From Allodiplogaster sudhausi (Eukaryota > Nematoda > Chromadorea > Rhabditida > Diplogasteridae): 64,000 nt of DNA. The notes under the pieces were generated by a model. It was not told the origin of the DNA. It did not search any database and saw only the letters and a program-made list of their open reading frames with translations. The position numbers and the translations under genes were made by a program. The stretch lies in the NCBI GenBank assembly GCA_945643635.1, contig CALZFC010000001.1, positions 5,930,001 through 5,994,000 on the forward strand, given 5' to 3'. Position 1 is the stretch's first letter. Each line of letters begins with the position of its first letter. Shown here one piece after another: positions 46,474 to 57,614 of this stretch.

Positions 46474-48875
46474 ATTTTATTCAATACTCATACTTTCAGA
46501 AGGAGAAGACAGATCCTCTGATCTATAAGGAGAGTTTCCCCCAACTCATCCACTACTACCACACTTCGCAGCAGAGTTTTGGCCTGTATGTAAGAGAGAA
46601 TGATTGAGAGTAAATTACAGCAGCTACTTTGCATCTCAGATCTAATCGAATCCTAGGAAGAGCCATAGGATTCGATAAGGAGACAATCCGATTGCAGATA
46701 TCCCAGATCATACACATACACATGTTTTTCTGCCATTTCAGGGGCAGCATCCTCGTGAGGTCCCTGAAGCGCCCCGACTTCCACATCCTCCGCGACGACG
46801 TCTTCTTTGATGGCGATCAGAAAGAAATTGAACGCACTTGGCAGTGCGTCATTTTGCTCTTTGATCTATATAATCTTTGATGTCAAACATTGTTATATTT
46901 TCCTTGGATTTCTAATTTCAGAAGGCAACTACGGCGCGGTCTACAAAGGAAACCTTCACGTTGGCGATAAGAAATTTCCGGTCGCAATCAAGGAACCATT
47001 CATGAGCTCGCCTGGAGAACTCAAGAAGATTCTCGGCCCGTTCTTTGAGGCCAGCTGGGGCATTTGAGGAGAAATTCCAAAATTGAGCAATACTTTATGT
47101 GTGACTTGAGCACTCCAACAAAAGATCAACAGCAAAAAGAAAAGCAAATTGTGATTTGATGCTCCCTCGCAAATCATTTAATATTATTACTTCAATAATG
47201 TCGAGCTATGGTCACACTGGATCATGTCAACATTATCAAGGCATGTGAATAATTTAACAAATGTATTGTTGACTGATAAAATAATGACAAATGATATTAT
47301 TGCTTCTATTTTCAACCTTTTTTCAGCTGTACGGCATCTGCGTTGAAACGACTCCATTGCTCATCATCACCGAGCTCGCGAGCGACGGCGATCTGCCGGT
47401 ATTAATAGTTCATATAATATTTTAAACAAATCGTTTTTTTTTTCAAATCTCGACACCCTCTTGTAGATAAGGACAAAAATGGGAGGGACTCACAATCAGT
47501 GCGAAAATGTGTTGTCTGCTTGCTTCAGCATTATTGCACGAAAAACCCGACCAGGAAACTGGCCAGCTTTGCTTGCAATGTCGCCAGTGGATTGGAATTT
47601 ATGGCGAAGAAAAAGGTGGGGGTATCTTTTCTTCAATTTTTGTAAATTTTTGCTAACAAATATTAGTCGCTCAATTGTATAACTTTTTTAATTTTATCTT
47701 GAATTTTAAGATCGTTCACCGCGACCTCGCAGCTCGCAACGTCCTCGTGGACGGGGGAAAGGTTCAACAATCTCTTTGTATCCCTCCTTCCTCTCCCGCT
47801 TGCTCTCTTCCTCTCCCTTTCTGCACCTCCTCTTCATCTACACACTCTTCTACGCAGTCTCTGATCATCTCGAAACTGCTACCCCCTTCAGCATTTCATT
47901 TCCCTCTGATCCTCTCTCTCACACTCTCTTTTTTCTCACTTCCATATACCTTCTAATTCGAGGCAAAGATCTCCGACTTTGGCCTTTCGAAGTCGTTGCT
48001 GGGCGGCGAGGCCAAGATTCTCACCAAAGAGGCTTTGCCGACTCGTTGGCACGCTCCCGAAACGCTGGTTGAGGGAACGGTCCGGTTTCCCTGTTTTGCT
48101 CCTCCTTCCACTTCCATTTCTTGGGCAAATTTCTATGAATTTACAGAAATAACCAATCAATTCATCAAAGAGATCACGCTATTTGTATTTGTAGACTTTC
48201 AATTCCTGATTTTGTAGACGATTTCTCAAATCCTTTGAGCGAACTTACACGGAGAAGTCGGACGTTTGGTCGTTCGGGATCATGATGTGGGAGTTCGGGA
48301 CTCGCTGCAAGAAAGCCCCCTTTGTTGGCTTCGAGGACTGGAAAGAGCATGTCAGCGACCTGCTTCACCATCAGAAGAACCTAATTATCTTACTATCAAA
48401 ATAGCGTCAAAATAACATTTTGTCAAAGTCATATTGGCTTTCAGGTCAAATTCGGCACGGACGACATCGACCCGTTCACAAGGACCGAGGGAAAGGCGAG
48501 CGAATCGCAGCGCGCCAACTTCCCCGCTTTCTTTCGCGCCGCCATGAAGAAGTGCCTCGTTCGGGTAGGCGGCGCTTTAAAGAGCTTTAAGGAGCGCTTG
48601 AAATGCCCTTTTTAGCCTGATGCGAGAGCTTAAAGTATGCATGATTTAAAGAGAAATCGCTATAATAGTTAGGGTAATAAAAAAAAGGATTACGGTAGAG
48701 TTTCGCTCTACTTTAAATGCATTAACAAGAATAAATATTTCATATTAAAAAAAAACATGTCGCTTTTGATTTGGAAGTGAAATCTAAAATTAAGGATCCT
48801 TCCATCCGTCCCACCTCCGAGATGCTGAAGATCTTTCTGGACAACGAGTTCGCGATCCTGAACCCGACGAAGTAG
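43958..48875 (+). pseudogene. SH2-tyrosine kinase, copy 1, frameshifted
   Basis: Exon-for-exon homologue of the minus gene at 52.7-57.1 kb: ATG exon 43958, basic linker exons (44207, 45112, 45229, 45421), SH2 exons (45593, 46020, 46120, 46316, 46500, 46735) and kinase exons (46920 with VAIKE, 47327, 47490, 47711 with IVHRDLAARN, 47964 with DFGLS and WHAPE, 48230 with SDVWSFG, 48446, 48793-48875). Lesions: 5 bp missing at about 45625-45640 shift the SH2 start (YYPGAQVRT then TGA at 45650). A 2-bp length change near 46815 alters the frame before the Gly loop. The acceptor of the 47198 exon is mutated (ttcaataatg for ttcaggaatg). The catalytic-loop exon is intact. I infer a pseudogene, although short transcripts are possible. 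Confidence 0.8.
46431..46472. repeat. (TA)n microsatellite
   Basis: TA run in the intron before the 46500 exon; the other arm has only about seven units at 55151. Confidence 0.95.
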
Positions 48876-49160
48876 AGACCGTCTTCTCTTCTTCCCTTTC
48901 TCACCCCACTCTTTGAATCACCCCCTTTCTCTCTCTCTCTCTCTTTTGCTATCTTTCCCTTTCCCTGATTCTCTGCGTCCCGTTACACCGCTATCTCATT
49001 TTGAACTAGAGCTGCCTAACAGCTCCCCTACTGACTGCCTCCCCAACTGTGCCGGACTACAATATCCCCAGTCCAATTAATCGATAAAGAATCCATGAAA
49101 ATTTTCATCGGAAGTTATACTGGAATGCATTTGTACTTTGAATTGTTGAATTTGAGGAAG

Positions 49161-50098
49161 TGTTTGGGCTAGCAGCTCAAACAAGTCCGTTCCTTCAGCA
49201 TCTACATATTTTCGTCGGTAGTATGTGTGGTATGATACACAACTATCTTGGCTACGATAAGTTTATCAACAGTTAAATATGGTAGTAACAATCATAAAGG
49301 AAGAGTAATTAGTAAAGGCTTGGTTCTTGTAGGTAGATATGCTGGATAGCTTCTTAGCTCTGTGGCTCTTGTCTTCTCTGGCGCGGCCAGTCGCTTATAT
49401 ACATACCACCCGCTGCCCCGCCCTGGGCACAGTACAGATTGCGCAATGCACCCCCCCCCCCGCGGAGCTAAAACTATAGAATGGAACACAATGAATATTC
49501 CAGAACAATGAGTGTGTCATATGTCTTATGAAATAATATAGAAAGGAACAGCAGAATCTTCCAGAGAAATCTAGAGAAAACGATTGGATAGATCTCACAA
49601 TTCAATCTGAGATAAGGAATCAGGCGGAGATAAAGGCCGTTCGGCTACAGCCGAAACGTTCCGGGCGAGAAGAAGCAGAAACGAAAGAAGAATTGTATTG
49701 CTTTGACGTCTTTGACTTTGAGGGAAGAGAAGAGAGGCAGAGAAAAAAAAATCACAAAGTCTAGTTTGTTGTGAGGGATTACTGTGCTAGCATACCGCCA
49801 AAACGTTTTGCAATATCATTATATCAAATGCTAGTTCTTCACAAGCGGCTACTAAACTCCATTGAGAGTTCCTTTTAGCGATCATGTGCTTAGGTAAGTT
49901 GTGTCTCGGATAAGGGCTCCAACATTACGAAAGCTCTTTTATTGAACAACAGAAAAAGTGCGTTTTTATGATGAATTCATGCTTTTCAGACGAAATAATT
50001 TCATTCAGACGTGTGTTGTATTTGCCATGGCAAATACAACAAATATGACATCTTAAATTTAATCCATACAAGAACCGCAAGGAACTTCTCCACTTCAG
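49161..50098. other. Spacer DNA of the inverted repeat, no gene called
   Basis: Contains a poly-C run (49450) and a low-complexity stretch; a minus ORF at 49292-49489 lacks support. Confidence 0.4.
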
Positions 50099-50701
50099 CG
50101 ATCTTGATGATCGTGAAATGGAATTGGTCCAGCACGGTCAACGGGTCGTTACCGAGTTGAAAATCGTTTGTTTCATTTTTTTATAGTGGCAAGGTCTGCT
50201 TCTAGGTTATCAATGGAGTCGATTAACAGAAATCGAAAGACGTTGGCTGTCAAAGCTAAAATATGCGAAGGAATTTGAAGAGTGTTCAAGTTCAGGGAAC
50301 GAGGAAAGTTGCATGAGGTAATTGTTTGAATTCAGTGTTAAATTATGTGTAATCATCTCGTAATCATTTTCTGATTTGAAGTAAGTTAAGAGAGCTCTGC
50401 GATTGCTGTACAACAACCGCTTCGAATTTGATGACGTTCTACACAATTCGAGGAGTTTGAACGCTTCTTTCAAGTAAGAAAACATTCATGTGCTAATTAT
50501 CATTTTCAGAATATATATTATTTTCAGAATGACTCCTATGCCATAGACGAAGTGTTGCCAAAGTGGCACGGAAAGAAGGAGTGCCTTAGCAACATCATTG
50601 TGACTCGTAGTTGCAGTGCGTACACGTGTATGGACGACGGCGTCATCTCGATATTTTTGCCCAAACATTTTGCACATTCTTCCGACACACCTTCCATTTG
50701 A
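50099..50701 (+). CDS. Uncharacterised spacer gene, four exons
   Basis: Exons with good splice signals: 50099-50165 (DLDDREMELVQHGQRVVTEL), 50187-50317 (WQGLLLGYQWSRLTEIERRW, KLKYAKEFEECSSSGNEES), about 50393-50473 (ALRLLYNNRFEFDDVLHNSR) and 50528-50701 (DSYAIDEVLPKWHGKKECLS, ending TGA). The third to fourth junction is out of phase by my boundaries, so one edge is wrong or the gene is damaged. Codon use is less GC-biased than neighbours. No family recognised; the third exon vaguely recalls the helical repeat after ELM2 domains. It is unique to the spacer, absent from both arms. Confidence 0.42.
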
Positions 50702-50943
50702 AGACGCCTGTGATGAGAATTCAGCTACATACACACAGCGTTTTGCGTTGTAGCATCGGGTCATTTTTCCTTGGCCGTTAAATGGAATACAAAAAAACCG
50801 CGCATCGCGACCGCAACGCCTCAAAAATCAGTTCATTTTATTTTGGTGCGAACATAATTCACAAACATCGGCCGTAAATTGGTCTAATATGCCCGTAAAT
50901 TAGTAAAACATCAGATGCTCCTCAAACGGCGTCCTGATCTTTC

Positions 50944-51076
50944 TTCAAATGATTTTTCTTCAAATGATTTTTCTTTAAATATTGAAATGATTTTTTTTTC
51001 AAATGATTTTTCTTCAAATGACTTTTCTTCAAATGATTATTCTTCAAATGATTTTTCTTCAAATAATTTTTTTAAT
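50944..51076. repeat. 15-bp tandem repeat array, left
   Basis: About eight copies of caaatgatttttctt with substitutions. Its complement is arrayed at 51880-51975. Confidence 0.9.
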
Positions 51077-51167
51077 GGAAATAGAACTTCTTCTGATGTA
51101 TTGACATGAGGTTAAGAAGGTTAACGTAGTCTCTGCTTACGTGCTCTCTGTTTGCCTCTCTCACCTA

Positions 51168-51638
51168 ATGGGCCGTAAAAGATCTCCTCCACCCACCTCG
51201 TCCCTCCACAATGGCAACTCCGAACTTGTCTCTGCCATCGTGGGCAAGGTCTCGGAGTCCTTTCTCGTCCACTTCGATCAGAAGATCGACCTTCTCCGTG
51301 CAACCCTCGTCGACCAGAACGCCCTTATCCTGGCCAAGCTGACTGAAGCGTTCGACCGCTTCACTGACACACTACTCAACATCGTCTCTCCGGCCCAGTC
51401 GCCTTCCAGTGGCCCCCTCATCTACGCCGCCGTCTCCTCCGCTGTCGTTCGCACGCTCGAGTCCCAGCCTCTCATTCTGGAGAAGGCTACTCGTGCCGTC
51501 ATCGTCGGCCTAGAAGAGAAGACGAGTGAACAAGAGACGGCTAAACAAGACACCGCCTTCCTCATACGAGGCGCCAGTGACCCCTCTCTTCGACCACTCA
51601 TCTCTGCTGATGACTGCCCTCTCTCTGGCGTGACCTGA
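51168..51638 (+). CDS. ORF between inverted arrays, possible retrotransposon ORF1-like protein
   Basis: 156 codons from ATG (MGRKRSPPPTSSLHNGNSEL) to TGA, GC-rich with regular codon use in an AT-rich neighbourhood. The middle is predicted helical with heptad-like spacing (LVHFDQKIDLLRATLVDQNA), then RAVIVGLEEKTSEQE, a motif I associate with ORF1 proteins of nematode non-LTR elements. It ends without the expected downstream domain, so it may be truncated. Framed on both sides by inverted 15-bp arrays. Confidence 0.45.
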   Translation: MGRKRSPPPTSSLHNGNSELVSAIVGKVSESFLVHFDQKIDLLRATLVDQNALILAKLTEAFDRFTDTLLNIVSPAQSPSSGPLIYAAVSSAVVRTLESQPLILEKATRAVIVGLEEKTSEQETAKQDTAFLIRGASDPSLRPLISADDCPLSGVT

Positions 51639-51879
51639 CATCGCCATCCCCCCACTCGCCGGAAAGAACTCGCGCTCACCGCCACCCCAACCTCATATCT
51701 ATGCCCTCCAGACTACACCGAACGACAACTTGAGTAAGATGCGGATCTGAGGGGAGCCTGCCGTCTCCGAATGCTTAGCACCGCTGCCCATGCCCTCATG
51801 CAAGAAGCGCTACAGCAGTTCTCTGCACTCTCTCTCTCTTCAGTTATTAGGTAATTAGCGGAGCTCCATTACCATTTTA

Positions 51880-51975
51880 ATAAATTATTTGAAGAAAAAT
51901 CATTTGAAGAATAATCATTTGAAGAAAAATCATTCGATGAAATATCATTTGAAGAAAAATCATTTGGAGAAAGCT
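51880..51975. repeat. 15-bp tandem repeat array, right (inverted)
   Basis: tcatttgaagaaaaa units, the reverse complement of the array at 50944-51076. Confidence 0.9.
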
Positions 51976-52124
51976 CACAGAACCTCCTCAAACTACTGGG
52001 GACAAAACGCTGTGCATACATACAAGTGAAAAGATTTGTATGTATGTGAATTATAATACAGCTCTTGAAAAGAGGCCAAGGTTGGCGCTATTCAAAAGAG
52101 GCCGTAAGTGGGACTGCCGTGATA

Positions 52125-52400
52125 TCCGCTTTACGATGTGTCACTCTGCGTCCTTGAAGGTGGTGGCAGACAAACGCCGACTACGAGTTGACAGAGGCTT
52201 GAAATATCTGTAGCTTCGGTCTAGACGGATGTCAACGAGTATTCCAAGATCATGGACAGGAGAAGAAAGTTAGAAAGTTGAATGTTGGATGAGAAGCCGT
52301 TTGGGAAATGGGGGTTCTTCTTGCCAAGATGTAAAACGCCACACTTTTGATCGGTGATTTTCAACTGCCAGTTCTTGCAGTTTCATCTAGTCGATGGTAC
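52125..52400 (-). pseudogene. Non-LTR retrotransposon reverse-transcriptase fragment
   Basis: Minus-strand conceptual translation contains KCGVLHLGKKNPHFPNGF and, after a frame change, HDLGILVDIRLDRSYRYF, which are the thumb-region motifs KxxVLHLG..NP and DLGVxVD typical of CR1/Jockey-type reverse transcriptases. Frame changes and a stop show it is decayed. It abuts the inner edge of the right arm. Confidence 0.6.
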
Positions 52401-52727
52401 TTTACCTCTTAGCTATCAATGAACACTCCTCAAATTCAAAAATTCAAAATGCAAATCCTCCCCAGTATAGCTTCCTATGGAATTGAAACAAATTCACAAA
52501 GTTTTTATCGATAAATTGGACAGGGGATATTGTAGTCCGGCAAAGGTGGGGAGGCAGTCAGTAGGAGAGTAAAGGGGAGATGTGGAGGAGCTGTTAAGCA
52601 GCTCTATTTCGAGATGAGAGAGCGGTGTAAGGCGACCAGGGAAAGAGATTGCGAAAGAGAGAGAGAGAGAAAGAGCGGGTGATTGAGGGAGTGGAGTGAG
52701 AAAGGGAAGAAGAGAAGGTACGACGCT

Positions 52728-55700
52728 CTACTTCTTCGTTTTCAGGATCGCGAACTCGCTGTCCAGAAAGCCCTTCAGCATTTCGAAGGTGGGACGGACG
52801 GAAGGATCCTTAGTAATAGATTTCATGTCCACTTCCAAACGTAACATTAAAAAAAATTTATATATAAAATATGAATTTAAGCGCCGCCTACCCGCACGAG
52901 GCACTTCTTCATGGCGGCGCGAAAGAAAGCGGGGAAGTTGGCGCGCTGCGATTCGCTCGCCTTTCCCTCGGTCCTTGTGAACGGGTCGATGTCGTCCGTG
53001 CCGAATTTGACCTGAAAGCCAAATGAATGGGGTTGTTTGCGAACAAGTGCAGCACCATAACAACTTAAATCAGTAGGATGTCGTATCCTATATTTCAATC
53101 GTTCCTATCCTATCGTTTACTTTGGTTTGCAAGCTTAGTTGCGTTCTTATGATGGTGAAACAGGTTGCTGACATGCTCTTTCCACGACGCGTAGCCATCA
53201 AAGGGGAAATTCTTGCAGCGAGTCCCGAACTCCCACATCATGATGCCGAACGACCAGACGTCCGACTTCTCCGTGTATGTTCGCTCAAATAAAAGGATTT
53301 GAGAAATCGTCGGAAAAACAGGACATAAAACCTACAATTGGTGTGATATTGGCCTCTATGATGAAAAGATGGCTTTTTTCTATAAATTCATAGAAAATAG
53401 CCCAAAGTGGGGAAGTGGAAGGAGGAGCAAAACAGGGAAACCGGACCGCTCCCTGAACCAGCGTTTCCGGAGCGTGCCAACGAGTCGACAAAATCTCTTT
53501 GGTGAGAATCTTGGCCTCGCCGCCCAGCATCGACTTCGAAAGGCCAAAGTCGCAGATCTTTGCCTGGAATTAGAAGGTTCATACATACACATGTATGTAG
53601 GAGTGACAAAAAGGTGTGTGAGAGAGGACACAAGCAGAGGGAAATGAGATGCTGAAGGAAGGAGCAGTTTCGAGTGGGTCAGAGACTGAAGGAGCTTAGA
53701 TTGTGTAAAGAAGGGGCAGGTAGAGAACCGGAGAAGAAGAAGAAGAAGAGAAGGAGGTATACAAAGAGGATGTTGAAACCATTTTCCCGCTCACGAGGAC
53801 GTTGCGGGCTGCGAGGTCGCGGTGAATGATCTACAATAAGTAATTGAAAATGAAATTGAAGAAATTAGAGAATTAAGTTATTTTTAGTAGTTTTCAAAAC
53901 GTTGCACAAACAAAGATACATAATTGCAAACAAAAAATATCGTCTTTCCCACCTTTTTATTCGCGATGTATGCCAACCCACTGGCGACACCGCAAGCAAA
54001 GTCTGCCAGTTTCCTTGTCGGGACCGTGTTGTTCTTGCAATAATGCTGAAGCAAGCAGATAGCCCCACCTGTTTTTCTAATTATCAACAAAATGGATCCG
54101 GAAAGATTTGAAGAAAAGTTGTTTAAAATACTTTCTGCACAATTAATACCGGCAGATCGCCGTCGCTCGCGAGTTCGGTGATGATGAGCAATGGAGTCGT
54201 TTCGACGCAGACGCCGTACAGCTGAACGAAAAAAAGAGAAATACATCAATAATAACCAATCAATAATACATTTTTAAATTCAATTCTTCACACGCCTTGA
54301 TGATGTTGGGATGATCCAGTGGCACCATAGCACGACATTCCTGAAGAAAACGATCAAGTGATTTGTAAGGGACATTCAAATCACTATTTCCTTTTTTTGG
54401 TTGTTGTTGTTCTTGTTGGATCCTCAATTTGTGAATTTCTCCTCAAAAACAATTCGAGTTGTTACGACAATATAGTCCAATGTGGTGTCGAAGAGAGCTG
54501 TAATTTTGAATCTTATTCAATTGTCCCAACTCGCCTCAAAGAACGGCCCGAGAATCTTCTTGAGATCTCCGGGCGAGCGCGTGAATAGTTCCTTGATTTC
54601 CTTGATTGCGACGGGGCACTTCTGATCGCCAATGTGAACTTTTCCTTTGTAGACCGTCCCGTAGTTGCCGGCTAAAATTAGAGATCCAAGGAATAAGTAC
54701 TTATCTAATATTTGATAGAAAAAAAAAATAGAATTTTTGATATCAAAATTCATAGATCAAAGACCAAAGTAACGACGCACATCCAAGTTTGTGCAATTCG
54801 CCTTCCTCATTGGCATCAAAGTAGACGTCGTCGCGGAGGACGTGGAAGTCGGGCCGCTTCAGAGGCCGCACGAGGATGCTGCCCCTGAAGTGGGAGACAT
54901 GAGTGTAAAGGTGTATATGATTGGGAATATCCGTTCTAGCACCTCATCGAATCCTATGGCTCTTCATAGGATTCGATTAAATAAAGTAGCTGCTACATAC
55001 ATATAATGTACTCTCAATAAATCTTAGTTACATACACGCCAAAACTCTGCTTCGAAGTATGGTAGTAGTTGATCAGTTGGTGGAAACTATCCTTGTAGAT
55101 CAGCGGATCCGTTTTCTCCTTCTAAAAATATAAGTATTCCATTAAAAAAATATATATATATAAAATTCGTGAACCGTCCGCATTCGCCATCCCTTCGCGA
55201 CCGAGTAGTAGACCTCGTAATGCCTACAAATATTTACGCTACACTAACACAAGTACGAGAAATCGTTTCACGTTTCATTATAACTTCGCAACGTAAAACA
55301 CCATTTACTACTTTATTGATCATCTGCGGATTCTCATTAAAAAGTAAAAGTGAAAGAAACGACGAACTCGAGGCTGCCCGTGCCTCCGGGATGCGCAGTC
55401 CACACTGAGACGACGTAGCTCACGCGATCCGTTGTGGGACGCTCGTTCTAAAGTGAAAAAGGTTTTTTTTAAGTGAAGAAAACCTTTTTGTGCTGTTCAA
55501 TTTTCGCAGGTGAAAGCTGAAGTTCCCACCTTCCGAATGATGAAGTCGCCTGGCAGTGCTCCCTAAAATGGGTTTATATCCCTTTTTACAATTATATGCT
55601 TATAAAAATATACTATAGCTGTTTATAGTTATATTTTTTAAGCTGAGAACAAGAAATAAATCGGCAAAAGTATTCTGTCGCGCCTTGAACGTCTCCTCAA

Positions 55701-57103
55701 GTTCGGACTTGCTCACCAAGCCATGGTAATACTTGATCTTTGATAGGATTCGCGCCATTGTCTGAAATTAAATTACCCGCAGCATTTTTTTTTATAAAAG
55801 CAAGTGAATATCTCTCTTTTTTTCTCTTCTGTTTTTCAAGCAGAACGCGTCTGACGTCTTCTCAGAAAAAGACATTCTAAAATCTCCTTTAAATGTTGAG
55901 AATGACGACAGACCTCAGAGAACTTTTCGATCTGCCGCTGAAAAAGAAAGATTAAAAATAAAAAAAAAGATGATGACGGCTCTCTTTGTTTTCTGTTTAT
56001 ACATATATGTATTTGTACTATTGGAAGGCTTCTTGTGACAGAAAAGAGACCTTTCGGCGCTCTTCTTTCGTTGCGGCTGGTTTCGCTTTAGACTCTTTCT
56101 CCTTCACCTTCTCTTTATGGTCAGTTGCCCGAATCTCCTAAATAAATGCGCTAATTTCCAGTTAAATATTTTTTTTCGACGATCGCTCTCCTTTAATGCT
56201 GATCAATTTTAATAGCATTTGAAGCTCACCTGCAAAGAGGCACTTCCATCGCGAGACGCTCCCTTCTGTAATTAAATCAATTTTTTTTTTCTTTTCTATC
56301 CCAGAATTTGTAAGATCCCAGTGAACTATGGAATCGCTAACAATGTGAAGACATCTTTTTTTGGATTTTGCATGCGATATAACAATTTTCATATTTTGTA
56401 CTTGAAACTCACTGGACTTCGCGTGATATTTTAATTTTTGTAATTGTTATCCCAGGAGACTCCATAGAATTCTGTTTAAAAGAGCATGAACAAAAAAAAA
56501 TTCCTGCACGGGAAGAAAGACCTGTTAGCAACTGCAGACATACTGTTGTGCACTTTGCTTTTTATTATAATAGGTGTACCGCCAATAGTACAGACGGCCA
56601 CGTAAAAACTTTGAAACTTCAATATTTTGATATTTCCTCGGGAATCTTCGCAGAACGTTTAGCAAACAAAACAAAAACAGGAAAAGGGGAGTTTTCATTT
56701 ATGTGAACATCGTTATTATTATTCTGTAATTCCGTAATGAATTAATGTCCTCGGATGTCATGAAATGTTTACTTTTGCACGTATGCATTATAACTGAAGA
56801 TCATGTGACTTTCCAACCTCACTCCCCTTCGACTTTGACTTTTTCTTCTTCCCCTTCAAACGTTCCGCTGAAAATTCAAAATCTTACAATGGGACGAATT
56901 TCATATCAAGAAAATTAAGAGAACGTGTTTCAGGAAAAGTAGGAAAGAATTTTTTTGGAAAAAAATTAGGCTGGAAGTTTTTAATTAACAGAAATGCGAG
57001 CGCAGGATTCATATTTTAAGTATAACGAGGGCGAGGAAAGGACAAGGAGAGAGATGAGGAACAACGAAAGTGATATCGGACCGATGGAGCTGGTGGAAAC
57101 CAT
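52728..57103 (-). CDS. Non-receptor SH2-tyrosine kinase (Fer/SPE-8-like), copy 2
   Basis: Predicted cytoplasmic tyrosine kinase. Minus exons: 57082-57103 (ATG), 56818-56867, 56230-56265, 56051-56137 and 55914-55937 (Lys-rich linker), SH2 exons from 55761 (YYHGLVSKSELEET), 55530-55562 (GDFIIRK, the Arg that binds phosphotyrosine), 55447 down, 55175-55223, 55036-55121, then 54781-54884, and kinase exons 54535-54671 (GSGNYGTVYKG; VAIK Lys at 54601-54603), 54296-54340, 54150-54221, 53953-54068, 53780-53830 (HRDLAARN), 53447-53563 (DFG, WHAPE), 53173-53283 (SDVWSFG), 52892-53011 and 52728-52808 (TAG). Nematodes have an expanded, often sperm-expressed family of this build (SPE-8 group). Three junctions (after 55761, 55447 and 54150 exons) do not resolve in phase by eye. 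Two introns use GC donors. Confidence 0.82.
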
Positions 57104-57153
57104 CTTCGAGAGGCGATGAAGAGAAGAATGACGCTGAAGTTCTTTCCGCCGCT

Positions 57154-57161
57154 ATTTTATA
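57154..57161 (-). promoter_or_regulatory. TATA box of kinase copy 2
   Basis: TATAAAAT on the minus strand, 51 bp upstream of the ATG, same context as in copy 1. Confidence 0.6.
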
Positions 57162-57439
57162 GGGATTTCGCAACATGCACTTAAGAAGGTGTAATTGTGC
57201 TGTTTAATGCGAACTAAAAAATAAACATTTGAACCAAAAACAGCTAATTTTGTGTCCAAATTGGATGCCCTCTACTAAGTTTATTCATTCTCCGCGAAAA
57301 AGCTATCTCTGAAATTATTTCCACCATCAAAATTAGGACCAAAATTCTTAAGATAAGGAAATTTTTTAAAATTTAACTTAATTTGTTTAGAGCACTTTAA
57401 TAGTATGAATAAAGAGTTCTAACATCCTATGTATATAAA

Positions 57440-57614
57440 ATCCGAATTTCAAAGTCATTTGTTACTTCTATGTTTCTCGATGACGGCTGCCTTCGATCTG
57501 CTCTCACAATCATTGTTCCTCATATCTCTGCTTACCCTCTTCCTTGCCTTGTACTATCTCATCATACTTCTTGTGCTTGTATTGAATTCTCGAACATTAC
57601 CGCGAAAAAGCTAA
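57440..57614 (+). pseudogene. Degenerate third copy of the kinase 5' end
   Basis: A TATA-like tgtatataaaatcc, then ATG (57479) and the run tcattgttcctcatatctctgct, which matches tcgttgttcctcatctctctcct after the ATG of the two kinases. No downstream exons follow. Confidence 0.45.

Larger units (their letters stand above)
43660..49160 (+). repeat. Left arm of a large inverted repeat
   Basis: Sequence from the kinase promoter upstream region to beyond the 3' UTR is repeated, inverted, at 52420-57370. Outer edge: ttaagaattttg and agagggcatccagtttg (43786), matching the complement of 57240-57350. Inner edge: ttgaatttgagga (49148) matching the complement of 52430-52442. Exons are most similar; introns differ by indels such as a longer first intron here and the (TA)n at 46431. 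Confidence 0.9.
52420..57370 (-). repeat. Right arm of the large inverted repeat
   Basis: Reverse-complement counterpart of 43660-49160, carrying the better-preserved kinase gene; about 0.5 kb shorter because of intron indels. Confidence 0.9.

Noticed and set aside
50944..51076. CRISPR-like array
   Set aside because: Direct tandem repeats without spacers in a eukaryotic genome.
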